This document shows positions 1-7,907 of a DNA stretch of 29,047 nt, in pieces. Source of the DNA: UBA4417 sp031550085 (GTDB lineage: Bacteria; Bacteroidota; Bacteroidia; Bacteroidales; UBA4417); the NCBI GenBank assembly GCA_031550085.1, contig JAVBOY010000059.1:1-29047 (forward strand). Direction: 5' to 3'. The notes below the pieces were generated by a model, which searched no databases, was not told where the DNA came from, and worked only from the letters and a program-made list of their open reading frames with translations. Both the position numbers and the translations under genes were made by a program. Positions within the stretch are counted from its first letter, which is position 1. Each line of letters starts with the position of its first letter.

Positions 1-59
1 CAAACTACATGATACTTACAATCATAGGTCGTATGACTCGTCTTGCGATAATGCTGCAT
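1..59 (-). CDS. tnpA: IS200/IS605-family transposase TnpA, N-terminal fragment (runs off the window)
   Basis: Reading the minus strand from an ATG at 57-59, the first 19 codons give MQHYRKTSHTTYDCKYHVV, and the cut last codon begins TG (probably Trp). This is the characteristic start of IS200-type Y1 (HUH) transposases, whose beginning usually reads roughly YRxxSHTxYDxKYHxVW. These enzymes cut and rejoin single-stranded DNA at hairpin ends. The catalytic His pair and Tyr would lie outside the window. The gene is cut by the window edge, so I cannot say whether it is intact. The matching C-terminus of a transposase of this kind sits at the opposite edge, on the same strand. Confidence 0.85.
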   Translation of the reverse strand, partial: MQHYRKTSHTTYDCKYHVV

Positions 60-121
60 TTTTTATTTCAAAGATAAAAAAACATACTAAAGTCTTCGCC
101 TAAAGGCGAGGGATTTTCCCC
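1..121 (-). mobile_element. IS200-type element, transposase-proximal (left) end
   Basis: Upstream of the tnpA start (60-121) lie short hairpins typical of the subterminal structures these elements use instead of inverted repeats: TCGCC-TAAA-GGCGA (96-109) and GGG-ATTT-TCCC (about 110-120). The word CTAAAG occurs here at 87-92 and again next to the hairpins at the right edge (28961-28966), which supports one element family. The outer boundary near 121 is inferred from the end of the hairpin region; IS200 elements make no target duplication, so the border cannot be fixed by eye. Confidence 0.6.
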
Positions 122-139
122 CAGAAACTGACATTAAAC

Positions 140-187
140 AATTCAACAACTCAACAATTCAACAACTCAACGATTCAACAACTCAAC
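140..187. repeat. Octamer tandem repeat, (A/G)A(T/C)TCAAC x 6
   Basis: Six consecutive 8-bp units alternate AATTCAAC and AACTCAAC, with one GATTCAAC, effectively a 16-bp doublet repeated three times. A four-unit relative lies at 20664-20695. Both copies are followed by the words CACCGTTCACATTT (about 196 and 20729), so a longer composite repeat may be involved. The tract lies between the IS end and the promoter of the next gene and has no visible coding role. Confidence 0.8.
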
Positions 188-288
188 AAACTACCCACCG
201 TTCACATTTTTATAGGCTCCCAAAATCTCATAGAAATAAGGTTTAACAAGCTTTCAGAGAAATCAAAAGAAAATATTTACACATAATA

Positions 289-321
289 TTTGGAAGAACT
301 ACATCCGGATTTGTATATTTG
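289..321 (+). promoter_or_regulatory. Bacteroidota-type promoter of the TPR/AraC regulator
   Basis: A -7 box TATATTTG (314-321) matches the phylum consensus TAnnTTTG. A -33-like TTTG lies at 289-292, 21 bp upstream. Transcription would begin near 328, giving a leader of about 110 nt before the start codon at 438. Confidence 0.6.
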
Positions 322-324
322 CTT

Positions 325-432
325 CCGTGTAAAACGCGGTTTTATTTTTTTAAGGTCGTTTTACAAGAATTAAAAACTTTGCGCTTTTACACGGGACGGT
401 ATTTATTTTTTGGTAAAACACTGTAAAAACGC
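325..432 (+). promoter_or_regulatory. Structured 5' leader with alternative stems
   Basis: Four related segments occur in alternating orientation: A CCGTGTAAAACGC (325-337), B CGTTTTAC (357-364), C GCGCTTTTACACGG (381-394), D GTAAAAACGC (423-432). A can pair with C over about 12 bp with one bulge, or with B over 8 bp. C can instead pair with D, which ends five bases before the GTG start. A:C versus A:B plus C:D are mutually exclusive, and C:D would occlude the start region. An attenuation-like role is inference; the segments could also be DNA operator half-sites. Confidence 0.45.
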
Positions 433-437
433 TTTGT

Positions 438-2204
438 GTGGATTCTATAAGGACGATTTACTTATCCCTTCTGACGGTTGCCTCATTTTTTTTCTGTCCG
501 GATCTCGCGGCAGAAGAAAATCCTTTCCTGAGAATGTCTGAAAAGCCCTATGGCGAATATTGGCAGGAGGTGGACCGTATTTATACGGAATTTACAACGC
601 TCGACACCTTTGAAACTGCCACAATCGTCCGCCAACTCAAGGAAACGGCTCAAATCACCGGATCCGTTTACTGGGAACTGGAGGCGGGCTGTTTTGAAAT
701 CGCATACGATGTAAAGTGTCTGGGAGGACAAGTAAAACCGGCCATAAAGGAACTTCTTCAACGGGGGCTCTTTCTTTTGGACAAAGCGAAAGAAGAGAAC
801 GTGCCGGCCATCGAATGCCGGGTCCGGTACCATCTGATCAAAGCAAATTGGGAGTATCTTGAAAATTATGAGTTTGCTATTGAACAGTGTGTGGAACAGG
901 AAAAGCGCCTGAAAGAATTTTCAGCAGAGGAGGTTCCCGACAAAATCCGATACTACCTCCAGATCGCTTATGCCTATCTTTTTTTTAAGGATTACAGCAC
1001 CTCCATGCATTACTTCCGGAAAATCCTGGGAGAAAAAGAATGTCCCTATTTCAAGTTGGAATACCAAGCCGCCCGTAGCGGAATCGGGCTTTGTTACCGG
1101 CGGGGATGGAGCAATTACGACAGTTCCGATTACTACTTTACGGCGGTCCTCCAGGCGCAATACCCCAAGGAGAAAGAATCATCCCGTAATTTCTGGACCG
1201 GCTTCGCGGAAGGAAGTATCGGCCGGAACCTGTTTCACCGGGGAAAATACGATCAAGCCATTCCCCTCCTGAAAAGCAGCATTGCTAAAATACAAAAATC
1301 CGACAATGAGGGTTATGCTTCGGGCCCTGCGGCGACGCTGGCCGAAATTTACCTGAAAAAAGGAAATATAAAGGAAGCCAAACGCTACATTGACAGCGCC
1401 AAAGAATATTACGACCAAATGCCGGGCAACGGCCGGTTATCCCAGATATACAAAGTCATGGCAAAGCATTATGCGGCAACGAGCAATGATGCTTTGAGCA
1501 GCGCTTATATCGATTCTACCCTATCCGAAAGGAAGCGGCACGACCAACAATACAATAGCATCCTGTTGCTCCGCACAAAAGAAAAAGAATCCATGCAGCG
1601 GCAACAAGCATTGATCCTGGAAAAAGAAAAACGGCAACAGGCGCATACCCGGTCGATGATCCTTTTTATCGGTTTTCTCTTTCTGGCCTGCCTGTTAACC
1701 CTTGTACTCGTCCTCTACCGCCGCAAGCGCGAGGCTCACCGTAAACTGGTTCATAAATCGCAGGAGTGGGCAAAAATAAAAAACCTTGCTACAGAACAGA
1801 AAAAAGTACCGGAAGCAGAAGAACATTGCCTTCGTTCAAGCGAAGCCCCCGACGAAGCCACCCTCTTTATCATGAAACAAATCGAACAATTGATTTCAGA
1901 AGAAAGGCTATACCAGGATTCGGCCCTTTCCATCGATTCGTTGTCACAAAGACTGGACTTCAAGCGCCATTACATTTCCAATTCGATTAACCGGTGCACC
2001 GGAAAAAGCTTCAATACGTTTGTCAATGAATATCGTGTAAAAGAAGCCATCCGGCTTCTTTCTGAAAGCGGCCACGATGGTTTTTCAATCGACCGGGTTG
2101 CTTTTGATTCCGGATTCAATGACCGGAAAAATTTCTACCGCGTATTTAAGAAAATGACCGGACTTTCGCCCTCAGAGTTCAAAAAAAACCTGAAAGAAAG
2201 ATAA
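438..2204 (+). CDS. TPR-sensor / AraC-type membrane-anchored transcriptional regulator
   Basis: The 588-residue protein starts at a GTG that yields a signal-peptide-like N-terminus (hydrophobic about 6-20, ending near LAAEE). Residues about 30-400 are helical and TPR-like (for example YFRKILGEKECPYFKLEYQAA and YDQAIPLLKSSIAKIQ) and should lie in the periplasm. One membrane segment follows at about 405-427, then a basic RRKRE stop-transfer, a cytoplasmic helical linker and an AraC-family HTH domain at about 479-583 with the usual SxxxFYRVFKKxxGxSPSEFK-like end. Such single-chain sensor-regulators are common in Bacteroidota and probably couple an envelope signal to transcription; the ligand is unknown. 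The next ATG is about 95 bp further in and would remove the signal peptide, so GTG is preferred. The gene stands alone, closed by a strong terminator. The downstream surface-protein gene is a possible target, but nothing shows this. Confidence 0.8.
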   Translation: MDSIRTIYLSLLTVASFFFCPDLAAEENPFLRMSEKPYGEYWQEVDRIYTEFTTLDTFETATIVRQLKETAQITGSVYWELEAGCFEIAYDVKCLGGQVKPAIKELLQRGLFLLDKAKEENVPAIECRVRYHLIKANWEYLENYEFAIEQCVEQEKRLKEFSAEEVPDKIRYYLQIAYAYLFFKDYSTSMHYFRKILGEKECPYFKLEYQAARSGIGLCYRRGWSNYDSSDYYFTAVLQAQYPKEKESSRNFWTGFAEGSIGRNLFHRGKYDQAIPLLKSSIAKIQKSDNEGYASGPAATLAEIYLKKGNIKEAKRYIDSAKEYYDQMPGNGRLSQIYKVMAKHYAATSNDALSSAYIDSTLSERKRHDQQYNSILLLRTKEKESMQRQQALILEKEKRQQAHTRSMILFIGFLFLACLLTLVLVLYRRKREAHRKLVHKSQEWAKIKNLATEQKKVPEAEEHCLRSSEAPDEATLFIMKQIEQLISEERLYQDSALSIDSLSQRLDFKRHYISNSINRCTGKSFNTFVNEYRVKEAIRLLSESGHDGFSIDRVAFDSGFNDRKNFYRVFKKMTGLSPSEFKKNLKER

Positions 2205-2312
2205 CGATTCTTCAATGATCTTCCTTATTCCAATCATAGCTTGCTCTATTGGCATTGAGAATATGATCCTTTGATTATCAATAAACAAGCAAAGATTATT
2301 ACATAGCAAGTT

Positions 2313-2357
2313 AAAAAAAGTGGTCGCATCTTGCAAAATGCGACCACTTTTTTTTCG
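2313..2357 (+). terminator. Rho-independent terminator after the TPR/AraC gene
   Basis: A perfect 13-bp stem AAAGTGGTCGCAT (2317-2329) / ATGCGACCACTTT (2338-2350) with an 8-nt loop is followed by a T run and preceded by an A run, so it could act in both directions. Confidence 0.85.
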
Positions 2358-2575
2358 ATCCCTTCTACTTTTATTCGCATTCTAGCAGATTATGCCTCCA
2401 AGCAAACCATTGCTTGCGGAGACTTTTTCTTGCATGTTTCCCAAACGGGCCGTTTTATCTGCCCTTCTCCACTCCGATCATGCCGGTGATACGGCTCACA
2501 TATATAATATAAAGACCGTCGCAGGTAATCGATCTGATTTCCGGAGAATATTAATCACTAAAAAATACAATCATT
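2358..2575. other. Upstream region of the repeat-rich surface protein
   Basis: About 218 bp separate the terminator from the next start. It holds a small hairpin CAAGCA/TGCTTG (2399-2416) and an A/T-rich stretch around 2500-2520. I find no good TAnnTTTG box. An open frame from about 2392 runs into the next gene in another frame and looks like a shadow. Confidence 0.4.
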
Positions 2576-5500
2576 ATGAAAAAGAAAATTACAATTTTAA
2601 CGGTATTTGCTGCCCTATTGCTGATAAGCATGCAAGCAAAAGCGCAATGGCCGACGGCTGGCATGCGAGGCAACGGAAACAGCGCCGCCACCGCATGGGA
2701 AATACGGAATGCAAGCGATCTTGCCGCATTGGCGGAGTATGTGAATAACAACAACGGGAATGCTACTTCCGGCAAACACTATAAACTGGTCGCCGACATC
2801 GACTTGCAAGGATGGACGGTCCCAGCCGGCAGTACAAACGGTTGGATGCCGATAGGAAAGGGAAACGGAAAACGAATTTTCCAGGGTGTTTTTAATGGGA
2901 ACAAGCATGTGGTAAAAAACCTGACCATCAATCGTACAACTGAGGATTATGTGGGACTTTTCGGCCGTACGGAAGGCGCTACCATTCACGACCTCGGACT
3001 GGAAGGCGGGAGTGTAAACGGAGGGACGTATGTGGGCGCTTTGGTGGGGAGTAGTGAAAACGGATCTAAAATTGTCCGCTGCTATGTTGCTTGCAGCGTG
3101 GGGGCGACAAAACAACGCGCTGATGTCGGCGCTTTGGTGGGATGCAATTACAGCAGCGTCAGCGGGAATTCGGAAATTTCCGATAGTTACGCTACCGGCA
3201 GAGTAGTGGTGCCAGCCTCAAATGCCAATGTAGGAGGCCTGGTTGGGAACAATAACACAGCAGTGCTTGGAAATTCCAGCATCATCAATTGTTACTCAAC
3301 ATCCGTTATTTTGGTAAATAGCGGAAGCTGTAATATCGGAGGATTGGCAGGCCATAATAATGGCCGGTCTACCATCCGGAATTGTGTTGCCGCCAACGAT
3401 TCTATAATCAGTAAATTGAGCGCCAATAAAATTAACCGCATATTGGGAGATAATGACGGTGAAGGGTGCTATGACAACCATGCCCTTACCAGTATGGTTG
3501 TGATAAATAACAATGTTGTAACAACCCGCACGGATAACGCGGAGAACGGCACCGGAAAAACACGTACTGTTTTACAAACTCAGGGTACTTATACCGGCTT
3601 GGGTTGGAATTTTACTACCGTTTGGAAAATGTGTCCGGAAAATTACCCTGTTTTCATCGGGCAAACTTGTCCGGAGGTTACGTATCAGATTACAGCTTCC
3701 GCAAGCGCAAACAGCAGCATTACGCCCAATGGCAATGTGACGGTGAAGTACGGTGACGACCAAGCTTTTTCATTCACCGCAAATACAGGCTATCTTGTGG
3801 ATTCGCTTTTTATTGATGGGATCAACACACCCGATTCCATTGCCGGGGGCAGCTATACCTTTACCAACGTCACGGAAAATCATACCATAAGGGTAACTTC
3901 TAAACGCATTGCTTACACCATCACGGCCAGCAGCAATGCCAACGGTAGCATCACGCCCAGCGGCACGGTCACCGTATATCACGGGGACGACCAAACCTTT
4001 ACCTTCGCACCCAATACGGGCTACCGTATTTTGCAGGTGTTGGTCGACGGTACATCCAATGCAGCCGCTGTGACAGCCGGCAGCTATACCTTTACCGGTG
4101 TAACGGAAAACCACACCATTGCCGTTAGCTACGAACGCATTCCCTATACCATCACCGCCAGCAGCGGAACAGGAGGAAGTATTACACCCAGCGGCACGGT
4201 GACCGTACTTCACGGGGACGACCAAACCTTTACCTTCTCGCCCAATACGGGCTACCGCATTTTGCAGGTTTTGGTCGACGGTACGGCCAACGCAACTGCG
4301 GTGACGGATGGCAATTATACCTTTGCCGGTATAACGGAAAACCATACCATTGCCGTCAGCTACGAACGCATTCCCTATACAATTACCGCCAGCAGCGGAA
4401 CGGGGGGAAGCATTTCACCCAACGGTGCAGTGACCGTATTTCACGGGGACGATCAAACCTTTACCTTCACGCCCAATACGGGCTACCGCATTTTGCAGGT
4501 GTTGGTCGATGGGACGGCCAATGCAGCCGCTGTGACAGCCGGCAGCTATACCTTTACCGATGTAACGGAAAACCACACCATTGCCGTCAGCTACGAACGC
4601 ATTCCCTATACGATCACGGCCAGCAGCGGAACGGGAGGAAGCATTACATCCAATGGGACAGTGACCGTATTTCATGGTGACGACCAAGCCTTCACCTTTA
4701 CGCCCAATACGGGATACCGTATTTTGCAGGTGTTGGTCGATGGGACGGCCAATGCAGCCGCTGTGACAGCCGGTAGCTATACCTTTACCGATGTAACGGA
4801 AAACCACACCATCGCCGTCAGCTACGAACGCATTCCCTATACGATCACGGCTAGCAGCGGAACGGAGGGAAGCATTTCACCCAACGGGACGGTGACCGTA
4901 CTTCACGGGGACGACCAGACCTTTACCTTCGCGCCCAACTCCGGCTACCGCATTTTGCAGGTATTGGTCGATGGTACGCCCAACGCAGCAGCGGTGACGG
5001 ATGGCAGCTATACCTTTACCGGTGTAACGGAAAACCATACCATTGCCGTCAGCTACGAAAGCATTCCATCGCATACGATTACGGCCAGCAGCGGAACGGG
5101 AGGAAGCATTTCACCCAATGGGACGGTCACCGTACTTCATGGGGACGACCAAGCCTTTACCTTTACGCCCAACACAGGCTACCGCATTTTGCAGGTACTG
5201 GTCGATGGAACACCCAATACAACTGCGGTGACGGACGGCAGCTATACCTTTTACAACGTCACGGAAGACCACACCATTGCCGTCAGTTACGAACGCATTC
5301 CCTATACCATCACCGCCAGCAGCGGAACGGGAGGAAGTATTTCACCCAACGGGACGGTCACCGTACTTCACGGAAACAACCAAGCCTTTACCTTTACGCC
5401 CAATACGGGTTACCGTGTCTTGCAGGTATTGGTGGACGGGAGCAACAATCCGGCAGCCGTGGCTGCAGGCAGCTATACCTTCATCAATGTAACGGAGAAC

Positions 5501-6895
5501 CATACCATTGCGGTTAGCTACGAACGCATTCCCTATACCATCACCGCCAGCAGCGGAACAGGGGGAAGTATTTCACCCAATGAGACAGTGACCGTACTTC
5601 ATGGGGACGACCAAGCCTTTACCTTTACGCCCAACACAGGCTACCGCATTTTGCAGGTATTGGTAGACGGTACGCCCAATGCAACAGCGGTGGCGGATGG
5701 CAGCTATACCTTTACCGGTGTAACGGAAAACCATACCATTGCGGTTAGCTACGAACGCATTCCCTATACCATCACCGCCAGCAGCGGAACTGGAGGCAGC
5801 ATTTCGCCCAGCGGTTCCATCACCGTATTGCACGGCGACGACCAAACCTTTACCTTCACGACGGACGACCATTACGAAATATTCCGTGTATTTGTAGACG
5901 GCGAATATGCGGCCGGAAATGTGCCGGACTACACCTTTACCGATGTGACGGCGAATCATACCATCCAGGTCGATTTCAAACCGATTAAGCACATAATTAC
6001 AGCCAGCGTATCGGAAGGCGACGGCAGTATTTCACCCGAAGGAAACGTCATGGTAAACGAAGGGGCAACCGCTATATTTACCATCACTCCCACGGCTAAT
6101 TCTAAAATAAAAGACGTGCGGGTCGATGGCGGAAGTGTGGGCGCCGTGTCAACCTACACATTTACAAATGTCACGTCGGGCCATACCATTGAAGCGTTTT
6201 TCGAACAATTGCAATACGAGATCGCAGCAAGTTGCGGGGCAGGCGGAAACATCACTCCCAAAGGCAATATCATTGTCAACGCGGGAGATGATCAAAGTTT
6301 TGCCATTACACCAAATACCGGCTATGAAATCAAAGATGTGGTCGTCGACGGAAGCAGTGTCGGCGTGGCAGAGAAATATACTTTTACCGGCATCCAGGCA
6401 AATCATAGTATTTTCGCCGAGTTTGAAGAAATAACGTATTTGATTACGGCCTCATGCGGCGAAAATGGGAGCATCAGCCCGGAAGGTACGGTCGAAGTTC
6501 CGCACGGCGATTCGCATACCTGTATCATCACCCCGGATGAAGGATACAAAATCCTCCAGGTGCTGGTGAATGGCGTCAACGAGCCGGCAGCCGTAAGCAG
6601 CGGCATGCATACGTTCAGCAATATAACGGATCACCATACCATTGAGGCCTCGTTTGAACTGATTACCGGCTTAGAAGACCCCGGTAAATCCGCTTTACGG
6701 GTTTATCCCAATCCGACGACAGGAAAATTGAATGTGGAAAGTGGAAAATGGAACGTAGAGCGGATTGTGATTTTTAATCTGACCGGCCAAAAAATGTTTG
6801 AAACCACCGAAAAGCAATTCAGCATCGAGCAGTTGCCGGCAGGGGTTTACATCCTTAAAACAGGAACACAATCGGTACGCGTGATCAAGAATTAA
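2576..6895 (+). CDS. Secreted repeat-rich surface protein with T9SS sorting tail
   Basis: The 1439-residue protein begins with a signal peptide (MKKKITILTVFAALLLISMQ, cleaved near AKAQ). Residues about 40-290 contain GLUG-like segments (GLFGRTEGATIHDLGLEGG, VGALVGSS, VGGLVGNN). From about 370 to 1360 there are 13 units of about 77 residues, each opening ITASxxxxGSIxPxGxVxV and closing YTFxxVTxNHTIxVxYE, which fits the divergent InlB B-repeat (Flg_new-like) fold. The C-terminus (about 1375-1439: RVYPNPTTGKLNVES to VYILKTGTQSVRVIKN) is a type A T9SS sorting signal, so the protein is expected to cross the outer membrane by T9SS and be held at the cell surface or released. Adhesion or matrix binding is likely by analogy only. 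Units 2-10 are nearly identical in DNA, so copy number may vary or be misassembled. Confidence 0.85.
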   Translation: MKKKITILTVFAALLLISMQAKAQWPTAGMRGNGNSAATAWEIRNASDLAALAEYVNNNNGNATSGKHYKLVADIDLQGWTVPAGSTNGWMPIGKGNGKRIFQGVFNGNKHVVKNLTINRTTEDYVGLFGRTEGATIHDLGLEGGSVNGGTYVGALVGSSENGSKIVRCYVACSVGATKQRADVGALVGCNYSSVSGNSEISDSYATGRVVVPASNANVGGLVGNNNTAVLGNSSIINCYSTSVILVNSGSCNIGGLAGHNNGRSTIRNCVAANDSIISKLSANKINRILGDNDGEGCYDNHALTSMVVINNNVVTTRTDNAENGTGKTRTVLQTQGTYTGLGWNFTTVWKMCPENYPVFIGQTCPEVTYQITASASANSSITPNGNVTVKYGDDQAFSFTANTGYLVDSLFIDGINTPDSIAGGSYTFTNVTENHTIRVTSKRIAYTITASSNANGSITPSGTVTVYHGDDQTFTFAPNTGYRILQVLVDGTSNAAAVTAGSYTFTGVTENHTIAVSYERIPYTITASSGTGGSITPSGTVTVLHGDDQTFTFSPNTGYRILQVLVDGTANATAVTDGNYTFAGITENHTIAVSYERIPYTITASSGTGGSISPNGAVTVFHGDDQTFTFTPNTGYRILQVLVDGTANAAAVTAGSYTFTDVTENHTIAVSYERIPYTITASSGTGGSITSNGTVTVFHGDDQAFTFTPNTGYRILQVLVDGTANAAAVTAGSYTFTDVTENHTIAVSYERIPYTITASSGTEGSISPNGTVTVLHGDDQTFTFAPNSGYRILQVLVDGTPNAAAVTDGSYTFTGVTENHTIAVSYESIPSHTITASSGTGGSISPNGTVTVLHGDDQAFTFTPNTGYRILQVLVDGTPNTTAVTDGSYTFYNVTEDHTIAVSYERIPYTITASSGTGGSISPNGTVTVLHGNNQAFTFTPNTGYRVLQVLVDGSNNPAAVAAGSYTFINVTENHTIAVSYERIPYTITASSGTGGSISPNETVTVLHGDDQAFTFTPNTGYRILQVLVDGTPNATAVADGSYTFTGVTENHTIAVSYERIPYTITASSGTGGSISPSGSITVLHGDDQTFTFTTDDHYEIFRVFVDGEYAAGNVPDYTFTDVTANHTIQVDFKPIKHIITASVSEGDGSISPEGNVMVNEGATAIFTITPTANSKIKDVRVDGGSVGAVSTYTFTNVTSGHTIEAFFEQLQYEIAASCGAGGNITPKGNIIVNAGDDQSFAITPNTGYEIKDVVVDGSSVGVAEKYTFTGIQANHSIFAEFEEITYLITASCGENGSISPEGTVEVPHGDSHTCIITPDEGYKILQVLVNGVNEPAAVSSGMHTFSNITDHHTIEASFELITGLEDPGKSALRVYPNPTTGKLNVESGKWNVERIVIFNLTGQKMFETTEKQFSIEQLPAGVYILKTGTQSVRVIKN
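3914..5860 (+). repeat. 231-bp tandem DNA repeat inside the surface protein
   Basis: The phrase encoding YTITASS recurs at 3914, 4145, 4376 and 4607, exactly 231 bp apart, and continues to about unit 10 with high nucleotide identity. Unit 7 is preceded by one extra codon (ESIPSH in place of ERIPY). Units 1 and 11-13 of the protein are diverged in DNA as well as in protein, so homogenisation is confined to the core. Confidence 0.9.
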
Positions 6896-6904
6896 GCTGC
6901 GGTA

Positions 6905-6990
6905 AAAAAAGGGGAATCGCTTCACCCAAAAGGCGAACCCTTTTATCAATAGGAATCCTCCTTTTTACAAAAAGGAGGATTCTTTTTTTA
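6905..6990 (+). terminator. Terminator(s) of the surface protein gene
   Basis: A strong hairpin GAATCCTCCTTTTT (6953-6966) / AAAAAGGAGGATTC (6969-6982) with a 2-nt loop is followed by a T run to about 6989. A weaker imperfect stem (AAAAGGGG...CCCTTTT, about 6905-6945) lies just before it. Confidence 0.8.
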
Positions 6991-7031
6991 GATTACCAAG
7001 TTTACAAGCTATTTTTACCAGGATAAAATAA

Positions 7032-7066
7032 AAAAAGGCTGTCTTTACTTTTTAGACAGCCTTTTT
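7032..7066 (-). terminator. Terminator of the RRM/cold-shock/helicase block
   Basis: A 13-bp stem AAAAAGGCTGTCT (7032-7044) / AGACAGCCTTTTT (7054-7066) is bounded by A runs and T runs, so it can stop transcription from either side. It lies 21 bp past the stop codon of the minus-strand RRM gene. Confidence 0.8.
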
Positions 7067-7087
7067 GATCAAAATAGGATTCTTTTT

Positions 7088-7417
7088 TTAGTAGCGATTC
7101 CGGTTGTATCCGCCGCCACCGCCACGGTTAAAACCACCGCCGCCGCGATTAAATCCGCCGCTGCTGCGTCGTTCCGTTTTCGGACGGGCCACGTTTACCG
7201 TGATGGTTTTCCCTTCGAAATCAATTCCGTTTAATGCGTCGATCGCCGCTTGTCCTTCGGCATCATTCGGCATTTCAACAAAACCGAATCCGCGCGAGCG
7301 TCCGGTTTCCCGGTCAGTGATCACGTTAGCAGAGGTTACTTCTCCGTATTCTGCAAATAATTGTTGCAAGCCTTCACTATCTGTGTTATAGCTTAAATTT
7401 GAAACGTAAATGTTCAT
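7088..7417 (-). CDS. Glycine-rich RRM RNA-binding protein
   Basis: The 109-residue protein has one RNA-recognition motif at about 1-79, with RNP2 IYVSNL (3-8) and RNP1 RGFGFVEM (42-49), including the aromatic residues that stack on RNA. A disordered Gly/Arg/Asn tail (FNRGGGGFNRGGGGGYNRN) follows. This architecture matches the Rbp proteins of cyanobacteria and Bacteroidota, which are often cold-inducible and bind RNA in the cytoplasm. It is the last gene of a minus-strand block after the cold-shock-domain gene (33 bp gap) and the helicase. The start is the only suitable ATG, and RNP2 begins at residue 3. Confidence 0.9.
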   Translation of the reverse strand: MNIYVSNLSYNTDSEGLQQLFAEYGEVTSANVITDRETGRSRGFGFVEMPNDAEGQAAIDALNGIDFEGKTITVNVARPKTERRSSGGFNRGGGGFNRGGGGGYNRNRY

Positions 7418-7450
7418 TTTTTTGTTTTTAATGTAATTAATGATTGTGTT

Positions 7451-7885
7451 TTATTTTGTAAGCGTGATTTTTATAGCATTCATGCCTTTTTCACCCCGTT
7501 CCAGTTCAAAGGTAACGAGATGCCCTTCGGCAATATTTTCCGGTGCATTGCTGATATGGAAGAAATATTTGTCCATGCCGGAAAGGTTTTTGATAAAGCC
7601 ATAGCCTTTGTCCGAATTAAAAAATTCCACATGGCCTTTGAATACGGGTTCTTCCATCTCTTCTTTTTTGGGCGTAGAAACCACGATCGCATCCAAATCC
7701 ACTTCCTGCTTTTTGTCAGGATCGGGTGGCGTATCGGTAATCATCCCGTTCTCATCCACATAGGCAATCATATCATCAAATGATTGAGTACCTCCGGCTT
7801 TGCGCTCCTCTTTGCGCTTTTCCTTTTCCTTTTTCTTCTGTTCTTTTTTCTTTTCTAATTCTCTTTTGTTAAATGAAATTGCCAT
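7451..7885 (-). CDS. Cold-shock-domain protein with basic N-terminal extension
   Basis: The 144-residue protein has a highly charged Lys/Glu coiled-coil-like N-terminus (about 7-30), an acidic linker, and a C-terminal cold-shock domain (about 82-144) with the nucleic-acid-binding signatures KGYGFI (93-98) and YFFHIS (107-112). It is about twice the length of a classical CspA because of the N-terminal arm. It probably binds single-stranded RNA and acts with the helicase encoded 22 bp upstream. The basic arm may contact RNA or ribosomes (inference). Confidence 0.88.
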   Translation of the reverse strand: MAISFNKRELEKKKEQKKKEKEKRKEERKAGGTQSFDDMIAYVDENGMITDTPPDPDKKQEVDLDAIVVSTPKKEEMEEPVFKGHVEFFNSDKGYGFIKNLSGMDKYFFHISNAPENIAEGHLVTFELERGEKGMNAIKITLTK

Positions 7886-7907
7886 TAATATTGTTTTATA
7901 GTTATTT

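Noticed and set aside
2392..2748. A 118-codon plus-strand frame overlapping the surface protein start
   Set aside because: It overlaps the well-supported signal peptide in another frame, and its sequence looks like random translation.
3770..5992. Long open frames of 130-191 codons on the minus strand across the tandem repeats, and plus-strand frames of about 60-70 codons
   Set aside because: They are periodic mirror images of the 231-bp repeat and its codon use, with no starts, signals or domains of their own.
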